Positions 1-8,944 of a DNA stretch of 64,000 bases are shown piece after piece (position 1 is the first letter of the stretch; each line of letters begins with the position of its first letter). The position numbers and the translations under genes were made by a program. The DNA is from Streptococcus mitis (lineage in GTDB: Bacteria > Bacillota > Bacilli > Lactobacillales > Streptococcaceae), in contig NZ_CAMIAF010000002.1 in the NCBI RefSeq assembly GCF_946190375.1, positions 62,001 through 126,000 on the forward strand. Direction: 5' to 3'. A model generated the notes under the pieces. That model did no database searches. It was not told where the DNA came from and saw only the letters and a list, made by a program, of their open reading frames with translations.

Positions 1-344
1 CGACTGATATCTGCTTGTTCAATCAACATGCGCTCAGCAGCCACTGTTGTCAAGCGTTCATCTTGATAGTCTACTGGTAAACCAAAAAGCTCTTCTAGCT
101 TTGCTCCGTATGCTTGACTAGCTTCCACGCGCGGTCCGCTTGTATTGTTCATGTTTTTAGGCAAGCCCACTACAAATCGTTCCACCTTGTAAGTATCAAC
201 CAACTCTTTAACGCGGTCAAAACCAAATTGGCCTTGCTCCTCATTGATTTGGATGATTTCAAGCCCTTGAGCTGTAAAACCGAGCGGATCGCTAATAGCC
301 ACCCCTACCGTTTTTGAACCGACGTCCAATCCCATAATTCTCAT
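1..344 (-). CDS. ruvX: RuvX/YqgF Holliday junction resolvase-like protein (3' end beyond window)
   Basis: Partial gene running off the left edge; its N-terminal part is here. The protein opens with [20 protein letters not shown], the RNase H-fold first strand with the catalytic Asp of the YqgF/RuvX family. Family members act in pre-16S rRNA 5' processing and have been proposed as Holliday junction resolvases. The ATG at 344 lies 3 nt after the ireB stop, so the two are co-transcribed, as is usual in streptococci. The missing C-terminus is outside the window. Confidence 0.9.
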   Translation of the reverse strand, partial: MRIMGLDVGSKTVGVAISDPLGFTAQGLEIIQINEEQGQFGFDRVKELVDTYKVERFVVGLPKNMNNTSGPRVEASQAYGAKLEELFGLPVDYQDERLTTVAAERMLIEQADIS

Positions 345-347
345 AGG

Positions 348-614
348 TTACAGATCGACTCCTTGTCCTTTTAGGTAGTAGCGAACCAACTCCTCAACGA
401 TTTCATCACGCTCATACTTACGGATTTGATTTCGTGCATTATTATAACGAGGAACGTAGGCAGGGTCTCCACTCAATACGTAACCAACGATTTGGTTAAT
501 TGGGTTGTAGCCCTTATCGTTCAACGAAGCATAGACATCAGTCAAAGTTTCGCTAATTTCTTTTTTATTGGAATCGTCCAATTTAAAACGTACTGTTTCT
601 TCAGTAAATCCCAT
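348..614 (-). CDS. ireB: IreB/UPF0297 family regulatory phosphoprotein
   Basis: 88 residues, full length for UPF0297. In Enterococcus faecalis IreB is a small dimeric protein phosphorylated by the Ser/Thr kinase IreK on two N-terminal threonines; the same arrangement is visible here ([10 protein letters not shown], Thr4 and Thr7). By family analogy it would be a target of the streptococcal PASTA kinase StkP and affect the cell-envelope stress response. It is the first gene of the ireB-ruvX operon. An extended -10 (TGCTATAAT) lies upstream at 645-650 and a GGAAAGAGG-type ribosome site precedes the ATG. The regulatory role in this organism is inferred. Confidence 0.9.
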
Positions 615-644
615 TCTAACACCCTCTTTCCTTAGAATAGTACC

Positions 645-650
645 ATTATA
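645..650 (-). promoter_or_regulatory. -10 element of the ireB-ruvX promoter
   Basis: Reverse-strand TATAAT preceded by TGC (extended -10), about 31 nt upstream of the ireB ATG, with a ribosome binding site between. No good -35 is visible, as is common for extended -10 promoters in streptococci. Confidence 0.6.
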
Positions 651-700
651 GCATAATTCCTTACGTTCTACAATTCAGGCAGTCTATTTATTTGGATTTT

Positions 701-1270
701 CTATTGTTCTGTCGCGCCATTTGCCAATCTGTCTGAAATATATTTGCTTGGTTCATTCTTCAAGAGATTTTCCAAGCCAATATTCTTCAAATATTCCAAC
801 TGAGAAGCCTTCTTGACATCCAGAACTTGAAAATCAAAACTAGTCGTTGTTTGAAGTTCTGTTGCGCTCAATAATTTGGTTTCAAGCTTAAAGCCTGCTA
901 ATTTACGAGCTGCTATGATAGCCTCATCCTTCTCCTCTGCCTCGAGAAGAGCTTTTTGAGTTTCTTCCACTCCATGTTGGTCAATATAAGTCTTCAACTC
1001 ATCAGAGACTGGACGTTTTTGTTGGATAGTTAGACTCAAAAAAGTCTTGTCTTTGTAAGTAATTGTTTGGATTTGCTGGCTACCATCATCTGATTTCGGC
1101 AAAACCAAAGTCTTGGTGACAACTGTATTCTTCTCAGCATTTTCAATAACTGGCAATGCTGACTGAAGCGTATCTTTTTCTGTTTTTGTAGCTGGTCCAG
1201 TTTCTTTTTTCTGTCCGCAACCAACCAGGACAAAAAGGAAAGCTAGACTAACAAGAACAATTTTTTTCAT
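701..1270 (-). CDS. Lipoprotein, DUF1307-like
   Basis: 189 residues. A short lipoprotein signal peptide ends in a lipobox (FVLVGCGQKK, Cys18), so the protein should be diacylated and anchored outside the membrane. The mature part is charged and helical, with no catalytic motif. It resembles the YehR/DUF1307 lipoproteins that are common and of unknown function in streptococci. It lies between the spx terminator and ireB on the same strand. No intrinsic terminator is obvious downstream, so some read-through into ireB is possible. Function unknown. Confidence 0.8.
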   Translation of the reverse strand: MKKIVLVSLAFLFVLVGCGQKKETGPATKTEKDTLQSALPVIENAEKNTVVTKTLVLPKSDDGSQQIQTITYKDKTFLSLTIQQKRPVSDELKTYIDQHGVEETQKALLEAEEKDEAIIAARKLAGFKLETKLLSATELQTTTSFDFQVLDVKKASQLEYLKNIGLENLLKNEPSKYISDRLANGATEQ

Positions 1271-1300
1271 TTCTTTCTTCTTTCTTTTTGAAATTAAAAT

Positions 1301-1325
1301 AAGACTGGGAGTTGCTCCCAGTCTT
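1301..1325 (-). terminator. Intrinsic terminator after spx
   Basis: Perfect 11-bp stem (AAGACTGGGAG / CTCCCAGTCTT) with a 3-nt loop, just downstream of the spx stop on the reverse strand and followed by ATTTTAATTT. It separates spx from the lipoprotein gene. Confidence 0.75.
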
Positions 1326-1330
1326 GATGT

Positions 1331-1729
1331 TTATAGAGCTGCACGCAAACGTGCTTCTGCATTTTCTACATTACGGACAGAGCGTGGTAGGAAGGCACGA
1401 ATATCGTCTTCCTTATAGCCAACTTGCAGGCGTTTTTCATCTACAAGAATTGGGCTCTTTAAAATTCTCGGTGTTTCCATAATCAGATTGAGGACTTCAT
1501 TGACACTCAAATCTTCAATATCCACTCCAAGGGCTTTGGCATAGCGATTTTTAGACGAAACGATGCTGGCTATTCCGTTATCTGTTTTTGTCAGAATATC
1601 CAGTAATTCTTCTCTCGTAATTCCTTCTTTACCAAGGTTTTGTTCTTTATAACTTAACTGGTGGGCATTGAGCCAGGTTTTTGCTTTTTTACAGCTAGTA
1701 CAACTTGAGACTGTATAAATTTTAATCAT
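1331..1729 (-). CDS. spx: Spx/ArsC-family global redox regulator
   Basis: 132 residues, the usual Spx length. The redox switch CTSC (Cys10-Cys13) sits in the typical thioredoxin-fold N-terminus, followed by the conserved RILKSPILV segment. Spx binds the RNA polymerase alpha C-terminal domain and redirects transcription during thiol/oxidative stress; streptococci carry two paralogues (SpxA1/SpxA2), and which one this is cannot be settled from the sequence alone. Monocistronic: its own extended -10 lies at 1771-1776 and a strong hairpin terminator follows. Confidence 0.9.
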   Translation of the reverse strand: MIKIYTVSSCTSCKKAKTWLNAHQLSYKEQNLGKEGITREELLDILTKTDNGIASIVSSKNRYAKALGVDIEDLSVNEVLNLIMETPRILKSPILVDEKRLQVGYKEDDIRAFLPRSVRNVENAEARLRAAL

Positions 1730-1770
1730 GTACCTACCCCTTTCGCTACATGTTACTATCAGTTTAGTCT

Positions 1771-1776
1771 ATTATA
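1771..1776 (-). promoter_or_regulatory. -10 element of the spx promoter
   Basis: Reverse-strand TGGTATAAT, an extended -10, about 42 nt upstream of the spx ATG. The -35 region is poor. Confidence 0.55.
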
Positions 1777-1864
1777 CCATAAAAAACATCCGACTTGCGA
1801 CCTATTTTTAAATTTTTTTGACTTTTTTCGTCATTTTCGTACTTTTTTCTTGACAAAATGAAAT

Positions 1865-4525
1865 TTACAGCCATTCTTTATATTTCTTGATATAGATTTT
1901 TTTCACAATTGTCACGCTAATCATGTACAAAATGATGATGAAAAGCAAAAAGATGAAATAGATCGGCTTCAAAGGAGTTAGATGAAGAAGGCTAGCTAGT
2001 GGACTGTAGGGAAGGAAGGTCACAAAGGCTGCAGCCAATAAGGTTGTCACAAGGACTAGCCAAGCTGGACGACTTTGTAAAAAGGGAATTTTAGCTGAAC
2101 GCAGCATATGGATAACCATGGTCTGTGACCACATGGACTCGATAAACCAACCTGTCTGAAACAAGACAATAAATCCTACGGCAGACTCCGCTCCATGGAC
2201 ATAGGCTTGACCTGTCGTCATGGGTACAATGATAAAATAGAGCAAACTGAAGGTCAAAATATCAAAGGCAGAAGAGATAGGTCCCATCCAAATCATGAAA
2301 CGTGTGATAGACTTAGCTTCCCAGGTATGTGGATTTCTCAAAAAATCTTTGTCCACCTTGTCAAAAGGCAAGGCAATACAAGACAAATCATAGACTAGAT
2401 TTAGGATAATCAAATGGACTGGCGCCATTGGTAAAAATGGTAAAAAGATTCCAGAGACTAATAGGGATAAGATATTTCCAAAATTAGAACTCACTGTCAT
2501 CTTGATATATTTGGTCATATTGGCATAGACCTTACGACCTTCAACAAGTCCTTTTTCCAGCACCATGAGATCCTTATCAAGTAGGATAACATCAGCTGTT
2601 TCTTTGGCAATATCTACTGCTGTATCAACAGAAATTCCCACATCTGCAACTTTCATAGAAGGAGCATCATTGATCCCATCTCCCATATAACCGACAGCAT
2701 GACCATTAGCCTTAAATCGCAGAATAATCCGTGCTTTTTGATCAGGAGAAAGTTTGGCGAAGACGGTTACCTCCTCTACGGCTTGAGCCAATTCTTCGTC
2801 CGCCATGGCGTCAATATCAGAACCCAACAGCATCTGATTGATATCCAAACCAACCTTTTCACAAACTGCTTGGGTAACTTTTTCGTTGTCTCCCGTCAAA
2901 ATCTTTGTTTGAACCCCATGCTCTAACAGAGCCTTAATTGCTGGTGCTGCAGATGGTTTAGGAGGGTCTAGGAAGGCTAAATAACCAGTTAGAATCATAT
3001 CCCCTTCGTCATCAACTGTATAGGCATGACCTTCCCTCAAACCTGACTTATAGGCCACTCCCAAGACACGCAAACCTTGTTGATTTAGTTGTCTGACTTC
3101 TGCTAAAATTTCTTCTCTAATAACATCTGTCAAGGGAGTAATCACTCCTTGGTATTCCGCATAACTGGAAATCATCAACATTTCCTCAAGGGCTCCCTTA
3201 GTTACCAAACTAACCGTTTCGTGTTCATCCTTAACGATAACACTCATCCGTCTACGTTCAAAATCAAAGGGAAGCTCATCTATTTTTTGAAAGGTTTGAG
3301 CCAGATTTTGCAAGAGGGCGTGTTCTTTTGCTTCCTTTTCAGTCCGCTTGATAATAGCTCTGTCCATCAAATTTTTCAGACCAGTTTGAAAATAGGAATT
3401 GAGATAGGCCCGTCTCAAGACGGTCAAATCCAAGCGCCCGTGGATGTCCAAGGGATATTCTAGAACGATTTCATCTTGGGTTAAAGTTCCTGTTTTATCT
3501 GTACACAAGATATCAATCGCCCCTAAGTCCTGTATGGCATTGAGTTTCTTGATAACCACTTTTTCCTTGGCCATAATGATGGAGCCTTTTGCTAGACTGG
3601 CTGTGATAATCATAGGAAGCATCTCAGGTGTCAATCCAACACCAACACTCAAAGCAAATACGCCAGCTTCTAACCAATCTCCATCTGTCAAGCCATTAGA
3701 AAGAAACACGATGGGAACCATGACCAACATCAAGCGAATCAGGAGCCAAGAAATACTATTCATCTCCCGCTCAAACGAAGTAGGCTCGTCATAGGTGTTC
3801 AAAGTCTGCTCAATGGCTCCCATCATGGTATCATCACCAACTGCTAAAACCACGGCCTTGGCACTACCAGACAAGACATTGGTTCCCATAAAGGCGAGCG
3901 CTTCTGCTTCTAGCAGACTATCAGATTGTTGAACTGTTGCCTTGGTCAAGGCCAATTTTTCAACCGATTCACTTTCACCTGTCAAGCCCGACTGTTGTAC
4001 AAAGAAATCACGCGACTCAAATAAAAGAAGATCTGCTGGAATCATGTCTCCAGCGCTTAATTTAACCACGTCACCCACTACCAAATCATCGATAGGTACT
4101 TCTTGGATTTCTCCTTGACGAATGACAGTCGCTGTGTTGACAATCATTTTTGATAGATTGGTCGCAGCCTTATCACTACGGAGTTCTTGGACAAAGCGTA
4201 TACCACCAGAAATGAGGACTAGGACAACGATGATAATAGAAGTCGTCGGATCCTCTTGACCTGGTTTTGCCAACCAGACATTAGTCACCAAGGAAATCAC
4301 GGCGATGACCAGTAAGATGATCGTAAAAGGATTGATAATGGATTCGTAAATCTTTTTGAGGATACTGTCTTCTTGACCCTTTGTGATGGTATTTTCGCCA
4401 TATAGGTCACGATTTTTCTCCACCTGCTCCTCAGTCAAGCCTGTTAGACTTGTCTTATAAAAAGATAGAGTTTCGTTTAAAGATGTATGAATAGCTGTTG
4501 CTAATCTTTCTTTTGTAGTTTTCAT
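1865..4525 (-). CDS. mgtA: P-type Mg2+-importing ATPase, MgtA/MgtB type (P3B)
   Basis: 886 residues. Order: cation ATPase N-terminal domain, two membrane helices, actuator domain (LTGESE), the phosphorylation motif CTDKTGTLT with Asp near residue 342, nucleotide-binding domain, hinge (GDGINDAPS), and C-terminal membrane helices. The MTVSSNFGN segment and N-terminal arrangement match the P3B magnesium importers (MgtA/MgtB), not calcium/manganese P2 pumps. It should import Mg2+ under limitation. The upstream region supports this: an M-box riboswitch, a hairpin and a leader ORF precede the gene. RBS is AGGAGAAACC before the ATG. corA, a second Mg2+ channel gene, lies 4.4 kb away on the other strand. 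Confidence 0.93.
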   Translation of the reverse strand: MKTTKERLATAIHTSLNETLSFYKTSLTGLTEEQVEKNRDLYGENTITKGQEDSILKKIYESIINPFTIILLVIAVISLVTNVWLAKPGQEDPTTSIIIVVLVLISGGIRFVQELRSDKAATNLSKMIVNTATVIRQGEIQEVPIDDLVVGDVVKLSAGDMIPADLLLFESRDFFVQQSGLTGESESVEKLALTKATVQQSDSLLEAEALAFMGTNVLSGSAKAVVLAVGDDTMMGAIEQTLNTYDEPTSFEREMNSISWLLIRLMLVMVPIVFLSNGLTDGDWLEAGVFALSVGVGLTPEMLPMIITASLAKGSIIMAKEKVVIKKLNAIQDLGAIDILCTDKTGTLTQDEIVLEYPLDIHGRLDLTVLRRAYLNSYFQTGLKNLMDRAIIKRTEKEAKEHALLQNLAQTFQKIDELPFDFERRRMSVIVKDEHETVSLVTKGALEEMLMISSYAEYQGVITPLTDVIREEILAEVRQLNQQGLRVLGVAYKSGLREGHAYTVDDEGDMILTGYLAFLDPPKPSAAPAIKALLEHGVQTKILTGDNEKVTQAVCEKVGLDINQMLLGSDIDAMADEELAQAVEEVTVFAKLSPDQKARIILRFKANGHAVGYMGDGINDAPSMKVADVGISVDTAVDIAKETADVILLDKDLMVLEKGLVEGRKVYANMTKYIKMTVSSNFGNILSLLVSGIFLPFLPMAPVHLIILNLVYDLSCIALPFDKVDKDFLRNPHTWEAKSITRFMIWMGPISSAFDILTFSLLYFIIVPMTTGQAYVHGAESAVGFIVLFQTGWFIESMWSQTMVIHMLRSAKIPFLQSRPAWLVLVTTLLAAAFVTFLPYSPLASLLHLTPLKPIYFIFLLFIIILYMISVTIVKKIYIKKYKEWL

Positions 4526-4539
4526 TGGTTTCTCCTATC

Positions 4540-4621
4540 TGTATGAATGATGTGTTTCATACACAGAGACCAATCACTTTATAAGGGCAGAACGACACAA
4601 ATCAGCGATTGGCTGTGTATG
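4540..4621 (-). promoter_or_regulatory. Mutually exclusive hairpins in the mgtA leader
   Basis: Stem A pairs 4613-4621 with 4558-4566 (9 bp) and 4607-4612 with 4570-4575 (6 bp), separated by a 3-nt bulge. Stem B pairs 4540-4547 with 4556-4563 (8 bp), just 5' of the mgtA ribosome site. The two share 4558-4563, so only one can form. One arm of stem A lies inside the leader ORF, so a translating ribosome would melt it and free stem B. The pairing is seen; the switch is inferred. Confidence 0.5.
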
Positions 4622-4650
4622 TGCGGTTCCGGATGATCGTCAATTTGCAT
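4579..4650 (-). CDS. Candidate MgtL-like leader peptide of mgtA (23 residues)
   Basis: A short ORF between the riboswitch terminator and mgtA. It has a good ribosome site (AAAGGAG, 7-nt spacing) and encodes MQIDDHPEPHIH followed by 11 mostly hydrophobic residues, ending 53 nt before the mgtA ATG. The early Asp-Asp-x-Pro-Glu-Pro run resembles the acidic/proline stretch of enterobacterial MgtL, whose translation is destabilised at low Mg2+ and controls mgtA expression. Codons 10-15 form one arm of a long hairpin with the intergenic RNA, so ribosome position could change the leader fold. Translation and function are inferred; no homologue is claimed. Confidence 0.6.
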   Translation of the reverse strand: MQIDDHPEPHIHSQSLICVVLPL

Positions 4651-4682
4651 CGTCTATCTCCTTTCTTTGATTTAAACAGTAG

Positions 4683-4709
4683 AAAATCCCACCATAAAAT
4701 GGCAGGATT
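4683..4709 (-). terminator. Putative riboswitch-controlled terminator upstream of mgtA
   Basis: Ten-pair hairpin (AATCCTGCCA / TGGTGGGATT with two G-U pairs, 5-nt loop), followed on the reverse strand by a short U-rich run (TTTTC). It lies directly after the M-box aptamer and before the leader ORF, where an expression platform is expected. The U-run is short, so termination may be partial. Confidence 0.6.
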
Positions 4710-4739
4710 AAAAAACTAATTATCTGTTTTTCGTTCAAG

Positions 4740-4870
4740 CTTTAACTCCATAGGGCAATGTAATGAGCTTAGTCTTGGCCTTCGCGACCAGGACTGTTGA
4801 CCAACGAGTAGTGTCTCCACTGCTTTGCGGTAGTCATCCGTATCCCTATGGTAGCCTCACCTACCGTTTT
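4740..4870 (-). ncRNA. M-box (ykoK-type) Mg2+ riboswitch
   Basis: The reverse strand carries the M-box hallmark GTAGGTGAGGCTAC (4850-4863). An 8-nt segment CCATAGGG (4844-4851) pairs with CCCTATGG (4748-4755) to close the long-range helix. In Bacillus the M-box binds Mg2+ and switches off Mg2+ transporter genes when Mg2+ is ample. Here it sits between a consensus promoter and a terminator hairpin, directly upstream of a P3B Mg2+ ATPase, so repression by Mg2+ is the natural reading. Confidence 0.88.
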
Positions 4871-4878
4871 CGTCTTTC

Positions 4879-4907
4879 AGTATAAACCTTTAAAATTTAA
4901 AAGTCAA
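4879..4907 (-). promoter_or_regulatory. Promoter of the mgtA riboswitch transcript
   Basis: Reverse strand: -35 TTGACT (4902-4907), a 17-nt spacer and -10 TATACT (4879-4884). Transcription would start near 4872, just before the M-box, leaving a leader of about 345 nt before mgtA. Confidence 0.75.
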
Positions 4908-4927
4908 TCATTTGAGTTGTTTAACTC

Positions 4928-5989
4928 TTAAATAACTATCAACTCTTTTGGAGCAAGGGTCAATAATTCACAACCTGTCTCTGTAATCAAGATATCATCC
5001 TCGATACGAACGCCATATTTACCTTCGATATAGATACCTGGTTCATCTGTCAAGGTCATTCCTGCCTTAATAGTTTCTGTAGAAGTTTGGCTAAAATATG
5101 GTTCCTCATGAATATCCAGTCCAATACCGTGTCCGATACCGTGAGTAAAGTAGTCGCCATAGCCTGCCTCGATAATAATATCACGAGGGATTTTGTCAAA
5201 GTCACGGAAACCTAAGCCAGCCTTAGCCTGATCAATCAAGGCTTGGTTAGCTTTTAGAACTGTATTGTAAATCTCTGCTTGCTCGTCGCTAACATGCCCT
5301 AGATAGATAGTCCGTGTCATATCACTGACATAGTGGTCATAAAGGCAACCGAAATCCATTGTAATGGCTTCTCCTAGTTCCACTGGTTTGTGCATAGGAT
5401 GGGCATGAGGTTTAGAAGAATTGATACCGCTAGCTAGAATCGTATCAAAAGATAAGCCAGATGCTCCCAACTCACGCATGCGGAAGTCAAGGAAGTTGGC
5501 AATCTCAATTTCAGTCTTTCCTGGTTTGATAAAGTCAAGCGCGTCGCGGAAAGCTTGGTCTGAGATAGAACAAGCCTTGCGAATAGCTGCAATCTCTGCC
5601 TCATCTTTAATCATTCGAAGACCTTCGACAAACTGAGTTTGTGGAAGCAAGTCAATTCCTTCAAAGGCGGCCTGCATACGATGATAATAAGAAACTGAAA
5701 TCTCGTCCTCAAAACCGATTCGAGACAAGCCCATATCCTTAACAATCCCTGCAATGACAGCCAATTCATCACGGTCAGCCACAATCTCAAAACCACTGGT
5801 TTCTTGCTTGGCTGCAATGATATAGCGAGAGTCTGTCACCAAGACCTGACGGTCACGGCTGATGAAGACTGTTCCGTTTGAGCCCCAAAAACCAGTCAGG
5901 TAATAGACGTTTTTAAGGTTATTAATGATGATTCCATCTAGTTCTTTTTCTTGCATTTTAGCTAGAAATGCTTGTACGCGTTTATTCAT
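4928..5989 (-). CDS. pepP: M24-family Xaa-Pro aminopeptidase/dipeptidase
   Basis: 353 residues: creatinase-like N-terminal domain, then the pita-bread metallopeptidase domain. The dinuclear metal ligands are visible in order: Asp in MDFGCLYD, Asp in SDMTR, His in [16 protein letters not shown], Glu in DEPGIYIEG and Glu in GVRIEDDIL. It should remove N-terminal residues preceding proline, or cleave Xaa-Pro dipeptides, in the cytoplasm; the exact specificity cannot be read off. Its ATG overlaps the uvrA stop by 8 nt (ATGAATAA), so it is translationally coupled to uvrA. Confidence 0.9.
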   Translation of the reverse strand: MNKRVQAFLAKMQEKELDGIIINNLKNVYYLTGFWGSNGTVFISRDRQVLVTDSRYIIAAKQETSGFEIVADRDELAVIAGIVKDMGLSRIGFEDEISVSYYHRMQAAFEGIDLLPQTQFVEGLRMIKDEAEIAAIRKACSISDQAFRDALDFIKPGKTEIEIANFLDFRMRELGASGLSFDTILASGINSSKPHAHPMHKPVELGEAITMDFGCLYDHYVSDMTRTIYLGHVSDEQAEIYNTVLKANQALIDQAKAGLGFRDFDKIPRDIIIEAGYGDYFTHGIGHGIGLDIHEEPYFSQTSTETIKAGMTLTDEPGIYIEGKYGVRIEDDILITETGCELLTLAPKELIVI

Positions 5990-8813
5990 GATGTAACTTT
6001 CCTTTCAAATACTGTCCTGTGTAGCTGGCTTCGTTAGCCGCTACTTCTTCTGGAGTTCCTGTTGCGATGATGGTTCCACCGCCGACACCGCCCTCAGGTC
6101 CCAAGTCAATAATATGGTCTGCCGTCTTGATAACATCCAGATTGTGCTCAATGACAAGAACTGTATTGCCATCATCGACAAAGCGAGCTAAAACCTTGAG
6201 CAAGCGAGCGATGTCCTCGGTATGAAGTCCTGTCGTTGGCTCGTCCAGAATGTAGAAAGATTTTCCTGTCGATCGTTTGTGGAGTTCACTAGCCAGCTTC
6301 ATACGCTGGGCTTCTCCCCCAGAAAGGGTGGTAGCTGGTTGCCCTAGCGTTACATATCCCAGTCCCACATCCTTGATGGTCTGAAGTTTGCGTTGAATCT
6401 TGGGAATGTGTTGGAAGAATTCTACCGCATCGTTGACGGTCATATCCAAGACCTGCGAGATATTTTTTTCCTTGTAGTGGACTTCTAGGGTCTCACTGTT
6501 GTAGCGGGTCCCGTGGCAGACTTCACAAGCCACGTAAACATCTGGCAAGAAGTGCATCTCAATCTTGATAATCCCGTCACCTGAGCAGGCTTCACAACGA
6601 CCACCCTTGACATTGAAACTGAAACGACCCTTCTTGTAGCCTCGAATCTTGGCTTCGTTTGTCTGGGCAAAAAGGTCACGTATATCGTCAAAAACTCCCG
6701 TATAGGTAGCCGGGTTAGACCTTGGCGTTCGTCCAATCGGGCTCTGGTCAATGTCAATCAAACGATCAACATGCTCAATCCCTGTAATCGTCTTGAATTT
6801 ACCAGGCTTGTCTGAATTACGGTTGAGCTTCTGGGCAATAGCTTTTTTGAGAATGCTATTGATTAGGGTCGATTTACCTGAACCTGATACACCTGTCACT
6901 GCGATGAATTTTCCTAGTGGAAAGCGAGCTGTGACATTTTGCAGGTTGTTCTCACGCGCTCCTGTCACTTCGATAAAACGACCATTACCCACACGGCGCT
7001 CGTCTGGTACTGGAATGGCACGTTTGCCTGACAAGTACTGGCCTGTGATAGACTTACTGTTACGAGCTACCTGTTTAGGCGTACCTGCCGCAACAATTTC
7101 CCCACCAAAAACACCCGCACCAGGACCAACGTCAATCAGATAATCCGCCTCACGCATGGTATCTTCATCGTGTTCTACCACGATGAGAGTATTGCCCAAG
7201 TCACGCATCTTTTTGAGACTGGCAATCAGACGGTCATTATCCCTCTGGTGGAGCCCAATCGATGGCTCATCTAGGATATAGAGGACACCTGATAGGTTAG
7301 AACCAATCTGAGTTGCCAAGCGAATACGCTGACTTTCCCCACCTGAAAGGGTTCCTGCCGAACGTGACAGGGTTAGGTAGTTAAGACCCACGTTATTAAG
7401 GAAGGTCAAACGGTCCTTGATTTCCTTGAGAATGGGACGAGCAATAATGGCTTCATTTTCAGACAAAGTTAACTGGCTCACCAACTCCAAGTGGTCCGCG
7501 ATAGACAGGTCTGAAATTTCTCCGATATGTGGCCCTTGCTCACCACCTACACGGACAGACAAGGCCTGGTCATTGAGACGGTAACCACGACAAGTTCCGC
7601 AGGTCAGCTCATTCATGTAGAGGCGCATCTGGGTGCGAGTGTAATCGCTGTTTGTCTCGTGATAGCGACGCTTGATATTATTGACAACTCCCTCAAAAGG
7701 AATATCGATATCGCGCACGCCACCAAATTCATTCTCATAGTGGAAATGGAATTCCTTGCCATCTGACCCATAGAGAATCAAGTTCTTATCCTCTTCTGAC
7801 AAGTCCTCAAAAGGCTTATCCATATCCACTCCAAAGGCTGTCATAGCCTGCTCTAGCATGTTTGGATAGTAGTTGGATGAGATAGGATTCCAAGGTGCCA
7901 GCGCTCCCTCACGTAAGGTTTTGCTGGCATCTGGCACTACCAAATCAGTATCCACCTCCAGCTTGATGCCCAAGCCATCACACTCACTACAAGAACCAAA
8001 AGGAGCATTGAAGGAGAAGAGACGTGGCTCTAACTCTGGAACAGTAAAGCCACAAACTGGACAGGCATAATGCTCAGAGAAGAGCAACTCAGAGTCGTCC
8101 ATCGTGTCGATAATGACATAACCTTCTGCAATACGAAGGGCAGCCTCAATGGAATCAAAGAGGCGACTACGGATACCCTCCTTGATAACGATACGGTCAA
8201 CCACGACATCAATATTGTGTTGCTTGCTCTTAGACAACTCTGGCACTTCGGTCACATCATAGACTTCCCCATCCACACGGACGCGAACATAACCATCTTT
8301 CTGAACCTTTTCAATGACGTTCTTATGCTGTCCTTTTTTCTTACGAATGACTGGTGCTAAAATTTGTAGGCGCTGGCGTTCAGGTAACTCCAAAACCTTA
8401 TCAACGATTTGCTCCACAGAAGAAGCTTTAATAGCTCCATGACCGTTGATACAGTAAGGCGTCCCCACACGCGCGTAGAGGAGACGCAGATAGTCATTGA
8501 TTTCAGTCGTGGTTCCCACCGTCGAGCGAGGATTTTTACTAGTCGTTTTCTGGTCGATGGAAATAGCTGGGCTGAGACCATCAATAGCATCCACATCAGG
8601 CTTCTCCATATTTCCCAAAAACTGACGAGCGTAGGCTGACAAACTCTCCACATAGCGACGTTGTCCCTCCGCATAGAGGGTATCAAAGGCCAGACTGGAT
8701 TTCCCTGAACCTGACAAACCAGTCACGACAACCAGCTTGTCTCGTGGAATCTCCACATCAATATTTTTTAAATTATGGGCACGCGCCCCATGAATGACAA
8801 TTTTATCTTGCAT
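5982..8813 (-). CDS. uvrA: UvrABC excision nuclease subunit A
   Basis: 943 residues from the family-typical start [15 protein letters not shown]; an in-frame upstream extension of 11 codons is possible but reaches the promoter. Two ABC ATPase modules are present, each with a Walker A ([18 protein letters not shown]) and signature ([16 protein letters not shown]). Zinc-finger cysteines lie in CPVCGF, CSECDG and CEACSGDG...CEVC. UvrA dimers recognise helix-distorting damage and load UvrB in nucleotide excision repair. A -10 (TGGTATAAT) lies at 8847-8852, and the M24 peptidase gene is co-transcribed downstream. Confidence 0.97.
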   Translation of the reverse strand: MQDKIVIHGARAHNLKNIDVEIPRDKLVVVTGLSGSGKSSLAFDTLYAEGQRRYVESLSAYARQFLGNMEKPDVDAIDGLSPAISIDQKTTSKNPRSTVGTTTEINDYLRLLYARVGTPYCINGHGAIKASSVEQIVDKVLELPERQRLQILAPVIRKKKGQHKNVIEKVQKDGYVRVRVDGEVYDVTEVPELSKSKQHNIDVVVDRIVIKEGIRSRLFDSIEAALRIAEGYVIIDTMDDSELLFSEHYACPVCGFTVPELEPRLFSFNAPFGSCSECDGLGIKLEVDTDLVVPDASKTLREGALAPWNPISSNYYPNMLEQAMTAFGVDMDKPFEDLSEEDKNLILYGSDGKEFHFHYENEFGGVRDIDIPFEGVVNNIKRRYHETNSDYTRTQMRLYMNELTCGTCRGYRLNDQALSVRVGGEQGPHIGEISDLSIADHLELVSQLTLSENEAIIARPILKEIKDRLTFLNNVGLNYLTLSRSAGTLSGGESQRIRLATQIGSNLSGVLYILDEPSIGLHQRDNDRLIASLKKMRDLGNTLIVVEHDEDTMREADYLIDVGPGAGVFGGEIVAAGTPKQVARNSKSITGQYLSGKRAIPVPDERRVGNGRFIEVTGARENNLQNVTARFPLGKFIAVTGVSGSGKSTLINSILKKAIAQKLNRNSDKPGKFKTITGIEHVDRLIDIDQSPIGRTPRSNPATYTGVFDDIRDLFAQTNEAKIRGYKKGRFSFNVKGGRCEACSGDGIIKIEMHFLPDVYVACEVCHGTRYNSETLEVHYKEKNISQVLDMTVNDAVEFFQHIPKIQRKLQTIKDVGLGYVTLGQPATTLSGGEAQRMKLASELHKRSTGKSFYILDEPTTGLHTEDIARLLKVLARFVDDGNTVLVIEHNLDVIKTADHIIDLGPEGGVGGGTIIATGTPEEVAANEASYTGQYLKGKLHHE

Positions 8814-8846
8814 CTTTGTTCTTTCTAGTCCATTATTGCTTACCAT

Positions 8847-8900
8847 TATACCAAAAAAAGTGAGATTCTATTACCCAAAAGGCTGAATTTGTAGTATAAT
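8847..8900. promoter_or_regulatory. Divergent uvrA/corA promoter region
   Basis: Two -10 elements face apart: reverse-strand TATAAT (8847-8852, extended TGG) for uvrA and forward TATAAT (8895-8900) for corA. They are only about 43 bp apart, so the upstream regions overlap and expression could interfere. Confidence 0.65.
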
Positions 8901-8944
8901 AGTACGGTGTGAAAAAATCTGAAAAATGAGAAAGGATAAGGGAT

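Noticed and set aside
3149-3463. Forward ORF of 104 codons inside mgtA
   Set aside because: Antisense to a highly conserved P-type ATPase; no ribosome site and no domain.
6751-7143. Forward ORF of 130 codons inside uvrA
   Set aside because: Shadow frame of a conserved gene.
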